Assembly: GCF_964204865.1 (NCBI RefSeq)
Contig: NC_135260.1
Span: forward strand, 20,072,001 to 20,136,000
DNA length: 64,000 nucleotides
Reading direction: 5' to 3'
DNA from: Styela clava
Taxonomy: Eukaryota > Chordata > Ascidiacea > Stolidobranchia > Styelidae
A model generated the notes under the pieces. It was given only the letters and a program-made list of their open reading frames with translations, made no database searches and was not told where the DNA came from. Positions 22,042 through 33,700 of the stretch are shown here, one piece after another; position 1 is the first letter of the stretch, and each line of letters begins with the position of its first letter. The translations under genes and the position numbers were made by a program.

Positions 22042-23767
22042 AGTATTATTTTGAATTGAAAATATTATCTTTAAATCTATAAGCCAATCGAATGAATTTC
22101 AGCGGGTTTCTTAAAATTCTCCTCATGGTAAAAAATAGGATGGATATGAAATATTGAAAAAAAATGGCAATCACATCTTACGAAGGAATTTAAGCAAAAA
22201 AAAAACAAAATATCGGATTAGATACGTAGGTCGTAGTGAACTAAATTGAAAATTGGCTCTGATGTTTGAGCTGTGAAACGATCAAATTGGATTGGAAAGT
22301 ATTATTTTGAAAGCTGTAATAATACGAAATCGAATCACTGAATGAATTAACTGGTTATTGTTCCATTGAATACTTGAAATTGATTCTGTATCAAATTCTA
22401 CATGAAACAAATCAAACTTGAGATTTTTTAAAACATAAATGAATCAATAAAAATATTTACAAAGAAACAACACAAATTTTTTTTATGGTTTTCAATTTTT
22501 TACTTTTTTTAGTGAAATTTTTTAATTTTATCGTTTGAAAAATAATAAGTAAAACATATAAGACGAATAATAAGAAAATACAAGACGATTACATTGCAAA
22601 ATACACACTAAGTACAGTTCGTAGCGATCAAGTTTGTAATCGAGTTGGCCTATAACAGTTAGAAAAAAATTGAGCTTTGGTAAAATTACTAAAAATGAAT
22701 TCATTGAACAAAATTATAATAACATTTATAGTCGGATGTTCAGAAAAATTGCGTATACCTTGGCGCATCCTAACACATTTTGATAAATGACAAATAATGA
22801 ATTTACAATATATTAAGGATGGGCTCTCTTTTGTACTGGACTCACTAATACCAGCTTCAGTTTGACTCGTATTCAAAAAAAAAAAAAATACTAATGTGTA
22901 TGCAGGCCTTGTTTGTCTATTGGGTATGCGTTTCAAGCTCGCCATTGACTTTTTGAAATTACAACGTCGAGACACTCGAGAGTTTGAAAACATTACTCGT
23001 GCTCAAACTATCTCACATCAACAAAAACAAGCTAAACTCGAAACTCCACAGCCAATTTCCCAATATATACTGACAGGTAGCAGTATAAATTATAAATCAG
23101 TAAGAAATCAGAAATGACAAATCTGTTTGAATATTCAGTGTTGCTGTGTCTATCAGCGATAGCAAGACATGAAAATTACAAGATAATCGATAATAATATA
23201 TGTGTCACTTGAATCAGTGAGGACCATAACCGATGTATTAGACAATTTCTATATTTTTAATTTTATCAAAATCTAACAAAATAGAAATACGTAGTAAAAC
23301 AATTATAAATAAAACACATGTCAAGTGTGACATGATTGAAATTTGAAACTTTCGCTTCTGAGTAATAATAGATAATAAAATACATGATTAATTATGATGA
23401 CTTGCACCCTGTATCAGGCAAAAACAGGAATAATAGCAACTAGAACCGTAGTTTGAATTGTACAGTGAATTTCAAATCCTTAATGAGGACAAAATTTTTC
23501 ACACGGACGGCACTTTTCCTATCTCACAAGTATCCCCCTTCACGAGTTTTAAGCCACAATTTTTTTTATCGAAATGGTCGTAGGCATAGCGGTTGAATCG
23601 TGGTGGCAATGGCATATAAGATTGTAATGTCTCAAATCTTAAAAATTCAAACTATACCAACATACCGGACACCAGAACAGATGCAAAACTTCGTAAATCG
23701 CAAGTGATTACCGTGCATAATAATGTCAATTGAGAAGAGGAACATAGCGAAAAGAGAACAAATAATG
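22042..23767. other. Giant element, interior between left array and gene
   Basis: AT-rich and non-repetitive. It is the 3' flank of the large gene, so it should hold its 3' UTR and poly(A) signal; several AATAAA-like sites exist but none can be chosen. Open frames of up to 121 codons (22628-22993, minus) show no recognisable domain and are probably chance. Confidence 0.5.
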
Positions 23768-26700
23768 TCATTGTTTATAATTTTTAAAAAAATTGTCGAA
23801 AGTATCACAAACACCCAAGTTTTGACCCACATCGTGATATGTGTCATTGGTTTTAGACATGCGATAATAAATCAGTGCCTCATGAACCAGAACCTGCTTT
23901 ATGTAATTTTTTATATGCTGTTTACCTGATTCAAAAAGTGACACTAAATCACTTCCTCTTTTAAAACAATTAGATTTGTAAACTAACATTTTTGGGGGAG
24001 TGGGTATTTTTCTAAATCCCAGACTATAATTTGTATTAATTGCAATTTCACAGTACTTAGAATGTAAGTATTTTTCCATATTTATGAGAAAGATACCCTC
24101 ACCAAAAACCATATCTAATTTTCTGTTGATTGATGCTAATAGTCTATTATAACCCTGTAAAAACATTGAATGTCGAAACCCGGAGTACTCAATTCTGGCT
24201 CTTTCGAATGGAAGATTCACAGTTTTTTCGAGCTCTGAGCAAATCAAATCTAAAGTAGAATTTTTGATAGAAGACCAACTTTCATCAGACTCATAAATTG
24301 GATCAATCTTTTGTATTTTATGTTTTACCACAGAAACACGGTTGTTTTGCGACAAAGATGGGGGAACCCTGTACCCTTTTCGTTTGACAGTCTTGATAGT
24401 GTCGTGAACTGGGGAATGATCTATCTGATCTATTTTTTTATGACCAACTTTGACATAAAATAGGAGAACACAATTCTGTTTTATCAATTCAATACAGTCC
24501 ACGTAAGGCATGATAGAAATATTGATATCATCAAATACAGCAACTTGAGAACTTTGTGGTATAAAAGAGTACGTAACAAAATGACCACGGTCTACTCTTG
24601 AACCCAAATGGATAACACAGCTGTGTAATTCATATTCGTTATATGAAGAGGCAGAATCATCATACATCGTGATTTTATCTTGTAACTCAACCGGTTGCGT
24701 TACTTTTCCGTCCTCTGCACATCTGGCTACAGCAAAAGTCAACAATAGAGGAGTCAATATAAGTTTGCTATTACATTGAGCTCGTTGACCACAATTGTTA
24801 CAGAATTTATCACAGCTTAGTTGACGATCTATACAGACTTGGGGTGAAACATTGAAATCATTATTAAGTGAAATTTGAAAATAGTTAACATCAGTCATTG
24901 TTTGCGAAGTATTGTGACCACATGAATCACACACATTGGTCCAAGAAAATATGCAATTCGTGGTTATTCCAATATACTCCAATACACCTCTTTGTATTAA
25001 AAGTATTGCAAATTCGACCACATCATGATGCTCGCCAAGATTCCATCTAAACTCCTCACATACCCCCATTAGAACCGAATGCAATTTATCCTTTTCTAGA
25101 TTATTCCCGTCTTTTAAAATTTTCAAAATACCACATATACTCTCATTCAACCAGTTTTTAGCGGAACAACCTTCTACTTCTACATGTAATTTTGATAGAA
25201 TAGAAGCAAAAGACTGGAGGGCGGAATTGAACCAACAATTATTCCAATTATTGATCATTTTTGTATGCATGGCGTAACTTTTAATAACAACTTCTGGATC
25301 TGTTTTATCGCCATCTCCAAATTCGCCAAAATTGAGCAGTTCATAAGTTATGAAGTGACGGTATTTGAATATCAATTCTGAATTAAAAGCAGGTGGTTCA
25401 CTCAACGAGCACCAAACATCAGTAGCAATGCATGTACAGACCCCACAACTGCTATTGTCATTTTGACGAATCAAACACCTTTCATTGTATTTGATTTTTT
25501 TTTCAGCTGTGATGTTTTTTTCTAAAAACGGAATGAAGTGTTTCTCTATCCTTTCTTTGAGTATTTTGTTCACTTCTCCCAATGAATCGATAACGGTAAT
25601 ATTATGGGTTTTGATTGATAAAGCCATTAGAACAAAATGTGAATTATAAAGCACAGGAAATAAAACATATTCAATAGAAGACATGTTTTTTTCATAATGC
25701 AATATTCGTTGCAGAGTATTTTTAGGATTTTTAAATTGATAACCATTTAGTACCTGTCTAACAAATATGGTATCGGTACATGCAAAAATGACCCTATTCA
25801 ATGAAGCGTTATGGCGGGTAACAGTGCAATAGATGTAAGCGCTAACAGCATTCTCGGTTAGCTGGCCAGGTTCATAATCGATTTCATTGGCATGTTTTTT
25901 TAAAGCTGAAACAACTACTTCGTTCTCAATTGGGCATACAGAGCATACATCCATCCAAAAAATAGGGCCATATTTTATCTTGAATGCAATGTGTGATAGG
26001 GTCTCTAATTTGTTTGTCCAGATATTTTCTGAAAACGACATTATTTTTTGCATTTCGGTATTGTCAAGATTCCAAACGTAGGGAGCGCACCAAGTTAATT
26101 TAGATATATTGCAGTTATTATACGCAGTATCAATTTTGTCAGATGTTTTTTGCTGTGGTATATTGTTGTACTTTTTAACAAATTTCGCTAAAAGATGCTC
26201 ATTGTAGGCGCCCTTCCCACGACATTTTCTTCTTTTTTTGAACTTGGATTCAACCATTGGGCTCTTTTTGATAGTGTCTTTAAGTATATTTTTACGTTTT
26301 CTCAAAAGATAACCACGATGTTTGACCAAGTCACCAAATTGTTTTTCAATAATTTTCAGTTGTTCTATATATCGATAAGTGAAATCATCAAGTCCAGAAG
26401 CACGGGTGTTATTGAAAAAGGTTCGCTTCATGTATCCAAAATGCTGTTCAATAGCACCCTGTGTTCTGTTATCCGAAGCGATATTTTGAACAGGGCACTT
26501 AGACAAATTGGAATACATCTTGCTGAAATTAGCAAACAATTCTTTCTGTTTAGCATTAGAGGATTCTGTTTGATGTCGAGAAAGGTCGCCAATCATAAGA
26601 GCAGAAGTGGCAACAACCCTGCTCAGTACGTACTTGACAACCACCTGGCAAAAGTTTTCATTATAAAAAGGGTTTATTTCATCAGCAGTACCAATGAACT

Positions 26701-29269
26701 TGTGTGTTAAATAGGTTGGAGACTCAAAAAATTCGTTCAACATTGTAGCATATCTGGCATAAAAGGGAGATTCTATTTCTTGTTTCAAGTCCATTTTTTC
26801 GTTTGCAATGAGAAATTCATCACTGGATTTTTCAACCCCGTGTGATGAAATTTCACTCAAATTGATATTAGAACCTTTTCCTAAAACTAAATTTAAGAGC
26901 GCATTTTTTACATCTGTTGAATTTTTACGACAGTTCGTCACTACAAAGAAATTTGCAACTAAATCATCAAGCTCATCGAGCATTGTGCAATTGAAAAATT
27001 TGGACATCCACACCATACTATCTGTGACATGAGTGAAATGTTTAGAGCACATGATAAGAGCGGCTCGCATAGCATGGCTATAACAATTTTGAACAATTGA
27101 ATGATCCAAGTCTGAATGTTTTGGTCTGCCAATAATGATTCGAAAACATCTGTTGTAATATTCAACTCGAGTCTCCCCGCAAAACGATTTTAGGACACCA
27201 TTCCAAATAGCCATGGACCCATCAATCATAATTCTTAATGGCTTTCTACAATGGCCCAATTCTGCGACTTGAAAGGCTTGGACTTGATCAAGAAACGCAC
27301 TAATGTCAAGCGCCCTATGTCTCGATGTCACAAAAGACGCAACTGGTAGTGAGAGGTATCCCCGATGGGGGTTTCTCGCAAGCAAAGTGTAAATTTGAAA
27401 ATCACTACTGGAAGGATTGCGCCTAATGATACCTCCAGTAGCATCCAAATAAATAATGTCCTCCTGAGAGCGGGCGGAGTAATATTTCAACTGTGTTTTG
27501 CTCATAATTATTATGCTGGGTGGCTCTGCACCAATGAATCTTATGTAATTATCTCCCTCATATTTTTCCATCATATTTTTCAGATTCACGATAGAAAATT
27601 TTGTCTGCCTAAAGTCTTTTTTCTCATTTTTTATTTTCCGCAACACGTCACTTGAAGGGGCGTACGAGTGCGAACCAAATTCCCTCTCTTCCTGTGTCAG
27701 TTTATCGTAAGCAATATTATAATGAACAGAAGGTGGAATAAATTTCATTTCATCTCTTAGTTTTTTCCTAACCTCACCCCGTACATAAATGCTTCGCTTA
27801 CAGCCAATATTATGTTTGCGAAAGCCGGTGATTTTTATGCGACCCTCCAACCTACCAATTGTTTTGTAGAACATAATAGCAATATCAACGGAGCATTTGC
27901 AGCATTTTTGATGAGCACACTGCAGCTTTAGGTACCCTATTGGTTTCAAGATTTCAGTCAAAGGTTCAGCGACACTTTCTGGGGCATATAAATAGTGATA
28001 TCGCAAAGTTGGTACACAACATTTATACAATTTTTGCACTTCCGCAATAACAAAATTCTTAGCCACATAGATACCATCAGAGCTAAGTCTATGCTCCGTA
28101 CGATCACACATGATATGATTCCAGATCGTTGGAGATATTAAAAATACGCTACACAGATCTACTTGCACACATGTGCTATAGATCTGTGTTTCTTCACATG
28201 TATCATGTGTTTCAGCAACATTGCTCTGTACTTCTTTGCGAATATCCAAATCTGAAAGATTGCAAATTTTGTTGGAATAAGGTAATTCATCCGAATTTTC
28301 AGTCACATGATCAGCAGGAAAAAAATCTGTCTCGCTGCAATCCATTTTTTGTTCAGTTTGAGTGTCTTGTTTAGAGTGGTACGGAGTTTGAGTTTTTTTG
28401 TTGTCACTATGTGTAGAATGTTGAGGTATTGGTAACACACTTTTGTCGTGTACAAAAATGTACCCGCTTGAATTTGGACTATGAAAAGCAACTTTCGTAT
28501 TCGAGCATACGAGTAAAATCTTTTCCCATTCTTTATCATTCACATATTTCAAATACTCACTTTGGATGACGCATGCAGGGTGAAACCATCTTTTACATTG
28601 GTCGCATTCTATCATTATTTCATCTCCTTTCCACTCACTCTCGCAATCACAAAAAACTTGGCCTTCATAATCGGATACGTTAAATATATCACCTGTATTT
28701 TGAGGCGGTATCTCAAGAATGTTACTATTTTCAATGGCCTCAGCGGGAGGGACAAATGGAGCGCAATCCACTGGTTCCATCGAATCAATGTCGCGAATAA
28801 TTCTGAGAACATTTTTTTCACTCCGATCAAGGTGCTTTGAAGAAATTTCTTGCAGCGCTACTGCTCTCTTGTCTGAGCGCTTCAATGAATCATGGCAGGG
28901 CATGATCTTTTGAGAGTGAATGGGCAAGCATGCATTGCGTATTTCGTTTCCATGTTCCTTGAAAAAATTAATTAAAAGCAACTGTCTTGTCTTGTTAGAT
29001 CTCTTTTCCCAAAATTTATTCATACGAAGAAAGCTGGCTTGATGGTCAAAATCCGCAAAATCTTTAAGATTATTTTGTATTAAATATTTGGCAATAGCCG
29101 TACATATCTTTTTTATCCATTTAGAATTCCCTGAACATTTGATAGTTTTTTTGCTATTAGTTTTAAAATTAGAATTCATAACTTCTGTCGTTTCGCCACG
29201 TTTTTCCCCTTCAGATTCCAGTAGTTTTTTCGAATTTTCCAAAGAAAAATGCATACTATTTGATATCAA
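23768..29269 (-). CDS. 1833-aa transposase with PHD, DDE, Ulp1-like and USP-like domains
   Basis: One uninterrupted frame, no introns needed. Domains by residue. A PHD-like zinc finger spans about 207-260: C207, C209, C222, C225, H230, C233, C255. The last cysteine is missing (LVCSNTK). A transposase core spans about 600-950: YLDATGG (D609), IMIDGS (D683), CYSHAMRA (H732) and GAIEQHFGYMKR (E941), resembling DDE of MULE/KDZ type. A basic stretch lies at 985-1018. A Ulp1/C48-like cysteine protease spans about 1110-1290: H1211, D1228, Q1269, C1275 (RQNDNSSCGV). A C19 ubiquitin-specific protease spans about 1335-1605: Cys box NNWNNCWFNSALQSF (C1345), HHDVVEF, zinc pairs CDSC and CNNC, His box DRGHFVTY (H1563), then D1580-D1581. 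The C-terminal 230 residues are unrecognised. All key residues except the PHD cysteine are present, so it may be intact. M30 is an alternative start. Confidence 0.85.
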   Translation of the reverse strand: MISNSMHFSLENSKKLLESEGEKRGETTEVMNSNFKTNSKKTIKCSGNSKWIKKICTAIAKYLIQNNLKDFADFDHQASFLRMNKFWEKRSNKTRQLLLINFFKEHGNEIRNACLPIHSQKIMPCHDSLKRSDKRAVALQEISSKHLDRSEKNVLRIIRDIDSMEPVDCAPFVPPAEAIENSNILEIPPQNTGDIFNVSDYEGQVFCDCESEWKGDEIMIECDQCKRWFHPACVIQSEYLKYVNDKEWEKILLVCSNTKVAFHSPNSSGYIFVHDKSVLPIPQHSTHSDNKKTQTPYHSKQDTQTEQKMDCSETDFFPADHVTENSDELPYSNKICNLSDLDIRKEVQSNVAETHDTCEETQIYSTCVQVDLCSVFLISPTIWNHIMCDRTEHRLSSDGIYVAKNFVIAEVQKLYKCCVPTLRYHYLYAPESVAEPLTEILKPIGYLKLQCAHQKCCKCSVDIAIMFYKTIGRLEGRIKITGFRKHNIGCKRSIYVRGEVRKKLRDEMKFIPPSVHYNIAYDKLTQEEREFGSHSYAPSSDVLRKIKNEKKDFRQTKFSIVNLKNMMEKYEGDNYIRFIGAEPPSIIIMSKTQLKYYSARSQEDIIYLDATGGIIRRNPSSSDFQIYTLLARNPHRGYLSLPVASFVTSRHRALDISAFLDQVQAFQVAELGHCRKPLRIMIDGSMAIWNGVLKSFCGETRVEYYNRCFRIIIGRPKHSDLDHSIVQNCYSHAMRAALIMCSKHFTHVTDSMVWMSKFFNCTMLDELDDLVANFFVVTNCRKNSTDVKNALLNLVLGKGSNINLSEISSHGVEKSSDEFLIANEKMDLKQEIESPFYARYATMLNEFFESPTYLTHKFIGTADEINPFYNENFCQVVVKYVLSRVVATSALMIGDLSRHQTESSNAKQKELFANFSKMYSNLSKCPVQNIASDNRTQGAIEQHFGYMKRTFFNNTRASGLDDFTYRYIEQLKIIEKQFGDLVKHRGYLLRKRKNILKDTIKKSPMVESKFKKRRKCRGKGAYNEHLLAKFVKKYNNIPQQKTSDKIDTAYNNCNISKLTWCAPYVWNLDNTEMQKIMSFSENIWTNKLETLSHIAFKIKYGPIFWMDVCSVCPIENEVVVSALKKHANEIDYEPGQLTENAVSAYIYCTVTRHNASLNRVIFACTDTIFVRQVLNGYQFKNPKNTLQRILHYEKNMSSIEYVLFPVLYNSHFVLMALSIKTHNITVIDSLGEVNKILKERIEKHFIPFLEKNITAEKKIKYNERCLIRQNDNSSCGVCTCIATDVWCSLSEPPAFNSELIFKYRHFITYELLNFGEFGDGDKTDPEVVIKSYAMHTKMINNWNNCWFNSALQSFASILSKLHVEVEGCSAKNWLNESICGILKILKDGNNLEKDKLHSVLMGVCEEFRWNLGEHHDVVEFAILLIQRGVLEYIGITTNCIFSWTNVCDSCGHNTSQTMTDVNYFQISLNNDFNVSPQVCIDRQLSCDKFCNNCGQRAQCNSKLILTPLLLTFAVARCAEDGKVTQPVELQDKITMYDDSASSYNEYELHSCVIHLGSRVDRGHFVTYSFIPQSSQVAVFDDINISIMPYVDCIELIKQNCVLLFYVKVGHKKIDQIDHSPVHDTIKTVKRKGYRVPPSLSQNNRVSVVKHKIQKIDPIYESDESWSSIKNSTLDLICSELEKTVNLPFERARIEYSGFRHSMFLQGYNRLLASINRKLDMVFGEGIFLINMEKYLHSKYCEIAINTNYSLGFRKIPTPPKMLVYKSNCFKRGSDLVSLFESGKQHIKNYIKQVLVHEALIYYRMSKTNDTYHDVGQNLGVCDTFDNFFKNYKQ

Positions 29270-29275
29270 ACGCTT

Positions 29276-29770
29276 AGGAAACCTTCCCTCACTTCTTAGG
29301 AAGAGAATTGGACGTAATAAACTCGATTAAATAAACGAACACTTGACACCAATGCGTGCAAATCAAAACGACTTTCAAATGTCGGAAAGATATGAAAGCT
29401 CTAGGAAACCTTCCTCACTTCTTAGGAAGAGAATTGGACGTAATAAACTCAATCAAAAAAACGAACACTTGACACCAATGCGTGCAAATCAAAACGACTT
29501 TCAAATGTCGGAAAGATATGAAAGCTTTAGGAAACCTTCCTCACTTATAAGAAGAGAATTGGACGTAATAAACTCGATCAAAAAAACGAACACGTAACAC
29601 CAACGCGTGCAAATCAAAACGACTTTCAAATGTCGGAAAAATATGAAAGCTTTAGGAAACCTTTCTCACTTCTTAGGAAGAGAATTGGACGTAATAAACT
29701 CGATCAAAAAAACGAACACTTAACACCAATGCGTGCAAATCAAAGCGACCTTCAGATGTCGAAAAGAAAT
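29276..29770 (+). repeat. 126 bp tandem repeat, four copies, at the 5' end of the large gene
   Basis: TAGGAAACCTTCC recurs at about 29276, 29402, 29527 and 29653. Each unit also contains GAATTGGACGTAATAAACTC, AATGCGTGCAAATCAAAACG and CTTTCAAATGTCGGAAAGAT. It begins only seven bases upstream of the start codon of the minus-strand gene, so it forms its promoter or 5' leader. It is unrelated to the 196 bp unit. Confidence 0.9.
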
Positions 29771-30756
29771 GCGATCGATATTTTTTCTGCTACAGTTTAA
29801 GAAGTATGTTTGAACCACGCCGTTGATTATGACGCAGCAGTTACAGCGAACCGAGCAACGCAAGCGTGGAAAATGTTGCCCCGAGAATCGATTTTCTGAA
29901 CAATACCTCAATTATGACGTAGGCGAAGTGATTTGTCCTGCGGTCCAAGGACTTCTTTCGTTCACAGCCGTACACAGTTTTCAGAAATTAGATGTGAATC
30001 ACTAGTTGTCATCATGCCTTCCCGGGAGTTTTAGCTTACCAAATTTATTCAAATATAACGTGCACTCTCTAAACACGGTGTATTAATTTTGATTAAAAAT
30101 TGGTATAAATATTTTTCTACTTTACTTAATATACGATGTACTAAAAAGTAACTCAAATAAAAAGAGGTTGAAATGCTACTTGAAACATTTAACACTGACA
30201 TCTTATAACAGGTTTGAATTACGGTGGAATGCCATTTGAACATTTAGGAACTGACGCTTTTTAACAGTTACTTTTTTGATGCTGTCATGGCGAGAAATTT
30301 TACCTTAATTTTGCGTAACTTATTTAACACCCTGTATATTACGCATGTATTACGCACATGGCACATCCTTGGTTTTTTTGCATAATTATGCGCGGTATAC
30401 GCGAATAAATACGGTAATTGCAATATTCAAAAATTAGTCCCAGAAAAGTCATGATAGAATATTATTACCTGTAAGCGGTATGTATTTTTTTTTTCAGAAA
30501 ATAGATATTTAAAAAAAAGGAAATGAGTTTGTAAGTGCCAACTCTTCAAATCACTCAAAAATAATCATCAAAACTTTTGCAATAGTAAAGTAAAAAAATA
30601 TTTTTAGAGGGTTCAAGTGTCTAGGAAAAATGAATATGAAAAAGTGTTCTAAAGCGAAAGTTTTGGCTCTTAACGGATGATTAGTAGTCAATTGAATGGA
30701 CGTCGTGGGGAGGAGAGTTTGGGATGTATATTCGACATTGAAATTAGAATGAACAT
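29771..30756. other. Giant element, interior between 126 bp repeats and right array
   Basis: No gene is supported. Likely promoter region of the large gene together with spacer. The sequence becomes recognisably repeat-like from about 30757 (GATTTGACCGAAAATCGCC). Confidence 0.5.
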
Positions 30757-33700
30757 CATTGATTTGACCGAAAATCGCCATATACGAGTTACGTCAATTT
30801 TGCGTCAGATAATCAAAATTCAATCGGAAAATTCTAAAAGTTATAAGTTTTTGTTGAAATTCATTAAACTTTGCTTATATTCTTTATAAATACATCTTTA
30901 ATTTAAAATAATAAAATCAACCCCCTCTTGACCGGAAACACATGCTGCTGGGTTTTGAAAATCACCAAAATCGCCATATATAAGTTACGTCAATTTTGCG
31001 TCAGATTATCAAAAGTCAATCTGAAAATTCACATAATTCCGAGTTTTTGTTGAAATTCATTAAACTTTGCTTACAATTTGTATGACTTTATCTTTAATTT
31101 AAAACAATAAAATCAACCCCCTCTTGACCGGAAACACATGCTGCTGGGCTTCGAAAATCACCAAAATCGCCATATATGAGTTACGTCAATTTTGCGTCAG
31201 ATTATCAAAAGTCAATCGGAAAATTCACATAATTCCAAGTTTTTGTTGAAATTCATTAAACTTTGCTTACAATTTGTATGACTTTATCTTTAATTTAAAA
31301 TAATAAAATCAACCCCTTCTTGACCGGAAACACATGCTCTTGGGCTTTGGAAATCACCAAAATTGGCATATATGAGTTACGTCAATTTTACTGCAGATTA
31401 TCAAAATTCAAAAATTTATAAGTCTTTGTTGAAATTCATTAAACTTTGCTTATAATCTTTATAAATATATCTTTAATTTAAAATAATAAAATCAACCCCC
31501 TCTTGACCGGAAACACATGCTGCTGGGTTTTGAAAATCACCAAAATTGCCATATATGAGTTACGTCAATTTTGCGTCAGATTATCAAAAGTCAATCGGAA
31601 AATTCACATAATTCCAAGTTTTTGTTGAAATTCATTAAACTTTGCTTACAATTTGTATGACTATATCTTTAATTTAAAATAATAAAATCAACCCCCTCTT
31701 GACCGGAAACACATGCTGCTGGGCTTCGAAAATCACCAAAATCGCTTTATATGAGTTACGTCAATTTTGCGTCAGATTTTCAAAAGTCAATCGGAAAATT
31801 CACATAATTCCAAGTTTTTGTTGAATTCATTAAACTTTGCTTAAAATTTGTATGACTATATCTTTAATTTAAAGTAATAAAATCAACCCCTTCTTGACCG
31901 GAAACACATGCTCTTGGGCTTTGGAAATCACCAAAATTGGCATATATGAGTTACGTCAATTTTACTGCAGATTATCAAAATTCAAAAATTTATAAGTCTT
32001 TGTTGAAATTCATTAAACTTTGCTTATAATCTTTATAAATATATCTTTAATTTAAAATAATAAAATCAACCCCCTCTTGACCGGAAACACATGCTGCTGG
32101 GTTTTGAAAATCACCAAAATTGCCATATATGAGTTACGTCAATTTTGCGTCAGATTATCAAAAGTCAATCGGAAAATTCACATAATTCCAAGTTTTTGTT
32201 GAAATTCATTAAACTTTGCTTACAATTTGTATGACTATATCTTTAATTTAAAATAATAAAATCAACCCCCTCTTGACCGGAAACACATGCTGCTGGGCTT
32301 CGAAAATCACCAAAATCGCTTTATATGAGTTTCGTCAATTTTGCGTCAGATTATCAAAGGTCAATCGGAAAATTCACATAATTCCAAGTTTTTGTTGAAA
32401 TTCATTAAACTTTGCTTACAATTTGTATGACTTTATCTTTAATTTAAAATAGTAAAATCAACCCCCTCTTGACCGGAAACACATGCTGCTGGGCTTCGAA
32501 AATCACCAAAATCGCCATATATGAGTTACGTCAATTTTGCGTCAGATTATCAAAAGTCAATCGGAAAATTCACATAATTCCAAGTTTTTGTTGAAATTCA
32601 TTAAACTTTGCTTACAATTTGTATGACTTTATCTTTAATTTAAAATAATAAAATCAACCCCCTCTTGACCGGAAACACATGCTGCTGGGCTTCGAAAATC
32701 ACCAAAATCGCCATATATGAGTCATGTCAATTTTGCGTCAGATTATCAAAATTCAATCGAAAAATTCACACAATTCCAAGTTTTTGTTGAAATTCATCAA
32801 ACTTTGCTCACAATTTGTATGACTATATCTTTAATTTAAAATAATAAAATCAACCCCCTCCTGACCGGAAACACATGCTGCTGGGCTTCGAAAATCACCA
32901 AAATCGCTTTATATGAGTTTCGTCAATTTTGCGTCAGATTATCAAAGGTCAATCGGAAAATTCACATAATTCCAAGTTTTTGTTGAAATTCATTAAACTT
33001 TGCTTACAATTTGTATGACTTTATCTTTAATTTAAAATAATAAAATCAACCCCCTCTTGACCGGAAACACATGCAGCTGGGCTTCGAAAATCATCAAAAT
33101 CGCCATATATGAGTTACGTCAATTTTGCGTCAGATTATCAAAAGTCAATCGGAAAATTCACATAATTCCAAGTTTTTGTTGAAATTCATTAAACTTTGCT
33201 TACAATTTGTATGACTTTATCTTTAATTTAAAACAATAAAATCAACCCCCTCTTGACCGGAAACACATGCTGCTGGGCTTCGAAAATCACCAAAATCGCC
33301 ATATATGAGTTACGTCAATTTTGCGTCAGATTATCAAAAGTCAATCGGAAAATTCACATAATTCCAAGTTTTTGTTGAAATTCATTAAACTTTGCTTACA
33401 ATTTGTATGACTATATCTTTAATTTAAAATAATAAAATCAACCCCCTCTTGACCGGAAACACATGCTGCTGGGCTTCGAAAATCACCAAAATCGCTTTAT
33501 ATGAGTTTCGTCAATTTTGCGTCAGATTATCAAAGGTCAATCGGAAAATTCACATAATTCCAAGTTTTTGTTGAAATTCATTAAACTTTGCTTACAATTT
33601 GTATGACTTTATCTTTAATTTAAAATAGTAAAATCAACCCCCTCTTGACCGGAAACACATGCTGCTGGGCTTCGAAAATCACCAAAATCGCCATATATGA

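Noticed and set aside
26195..26710. 171-codon frame on the plus strand
   Set aside because: Lies antisense within the giant transposase frame; hydrophobic chance translation with no domain.
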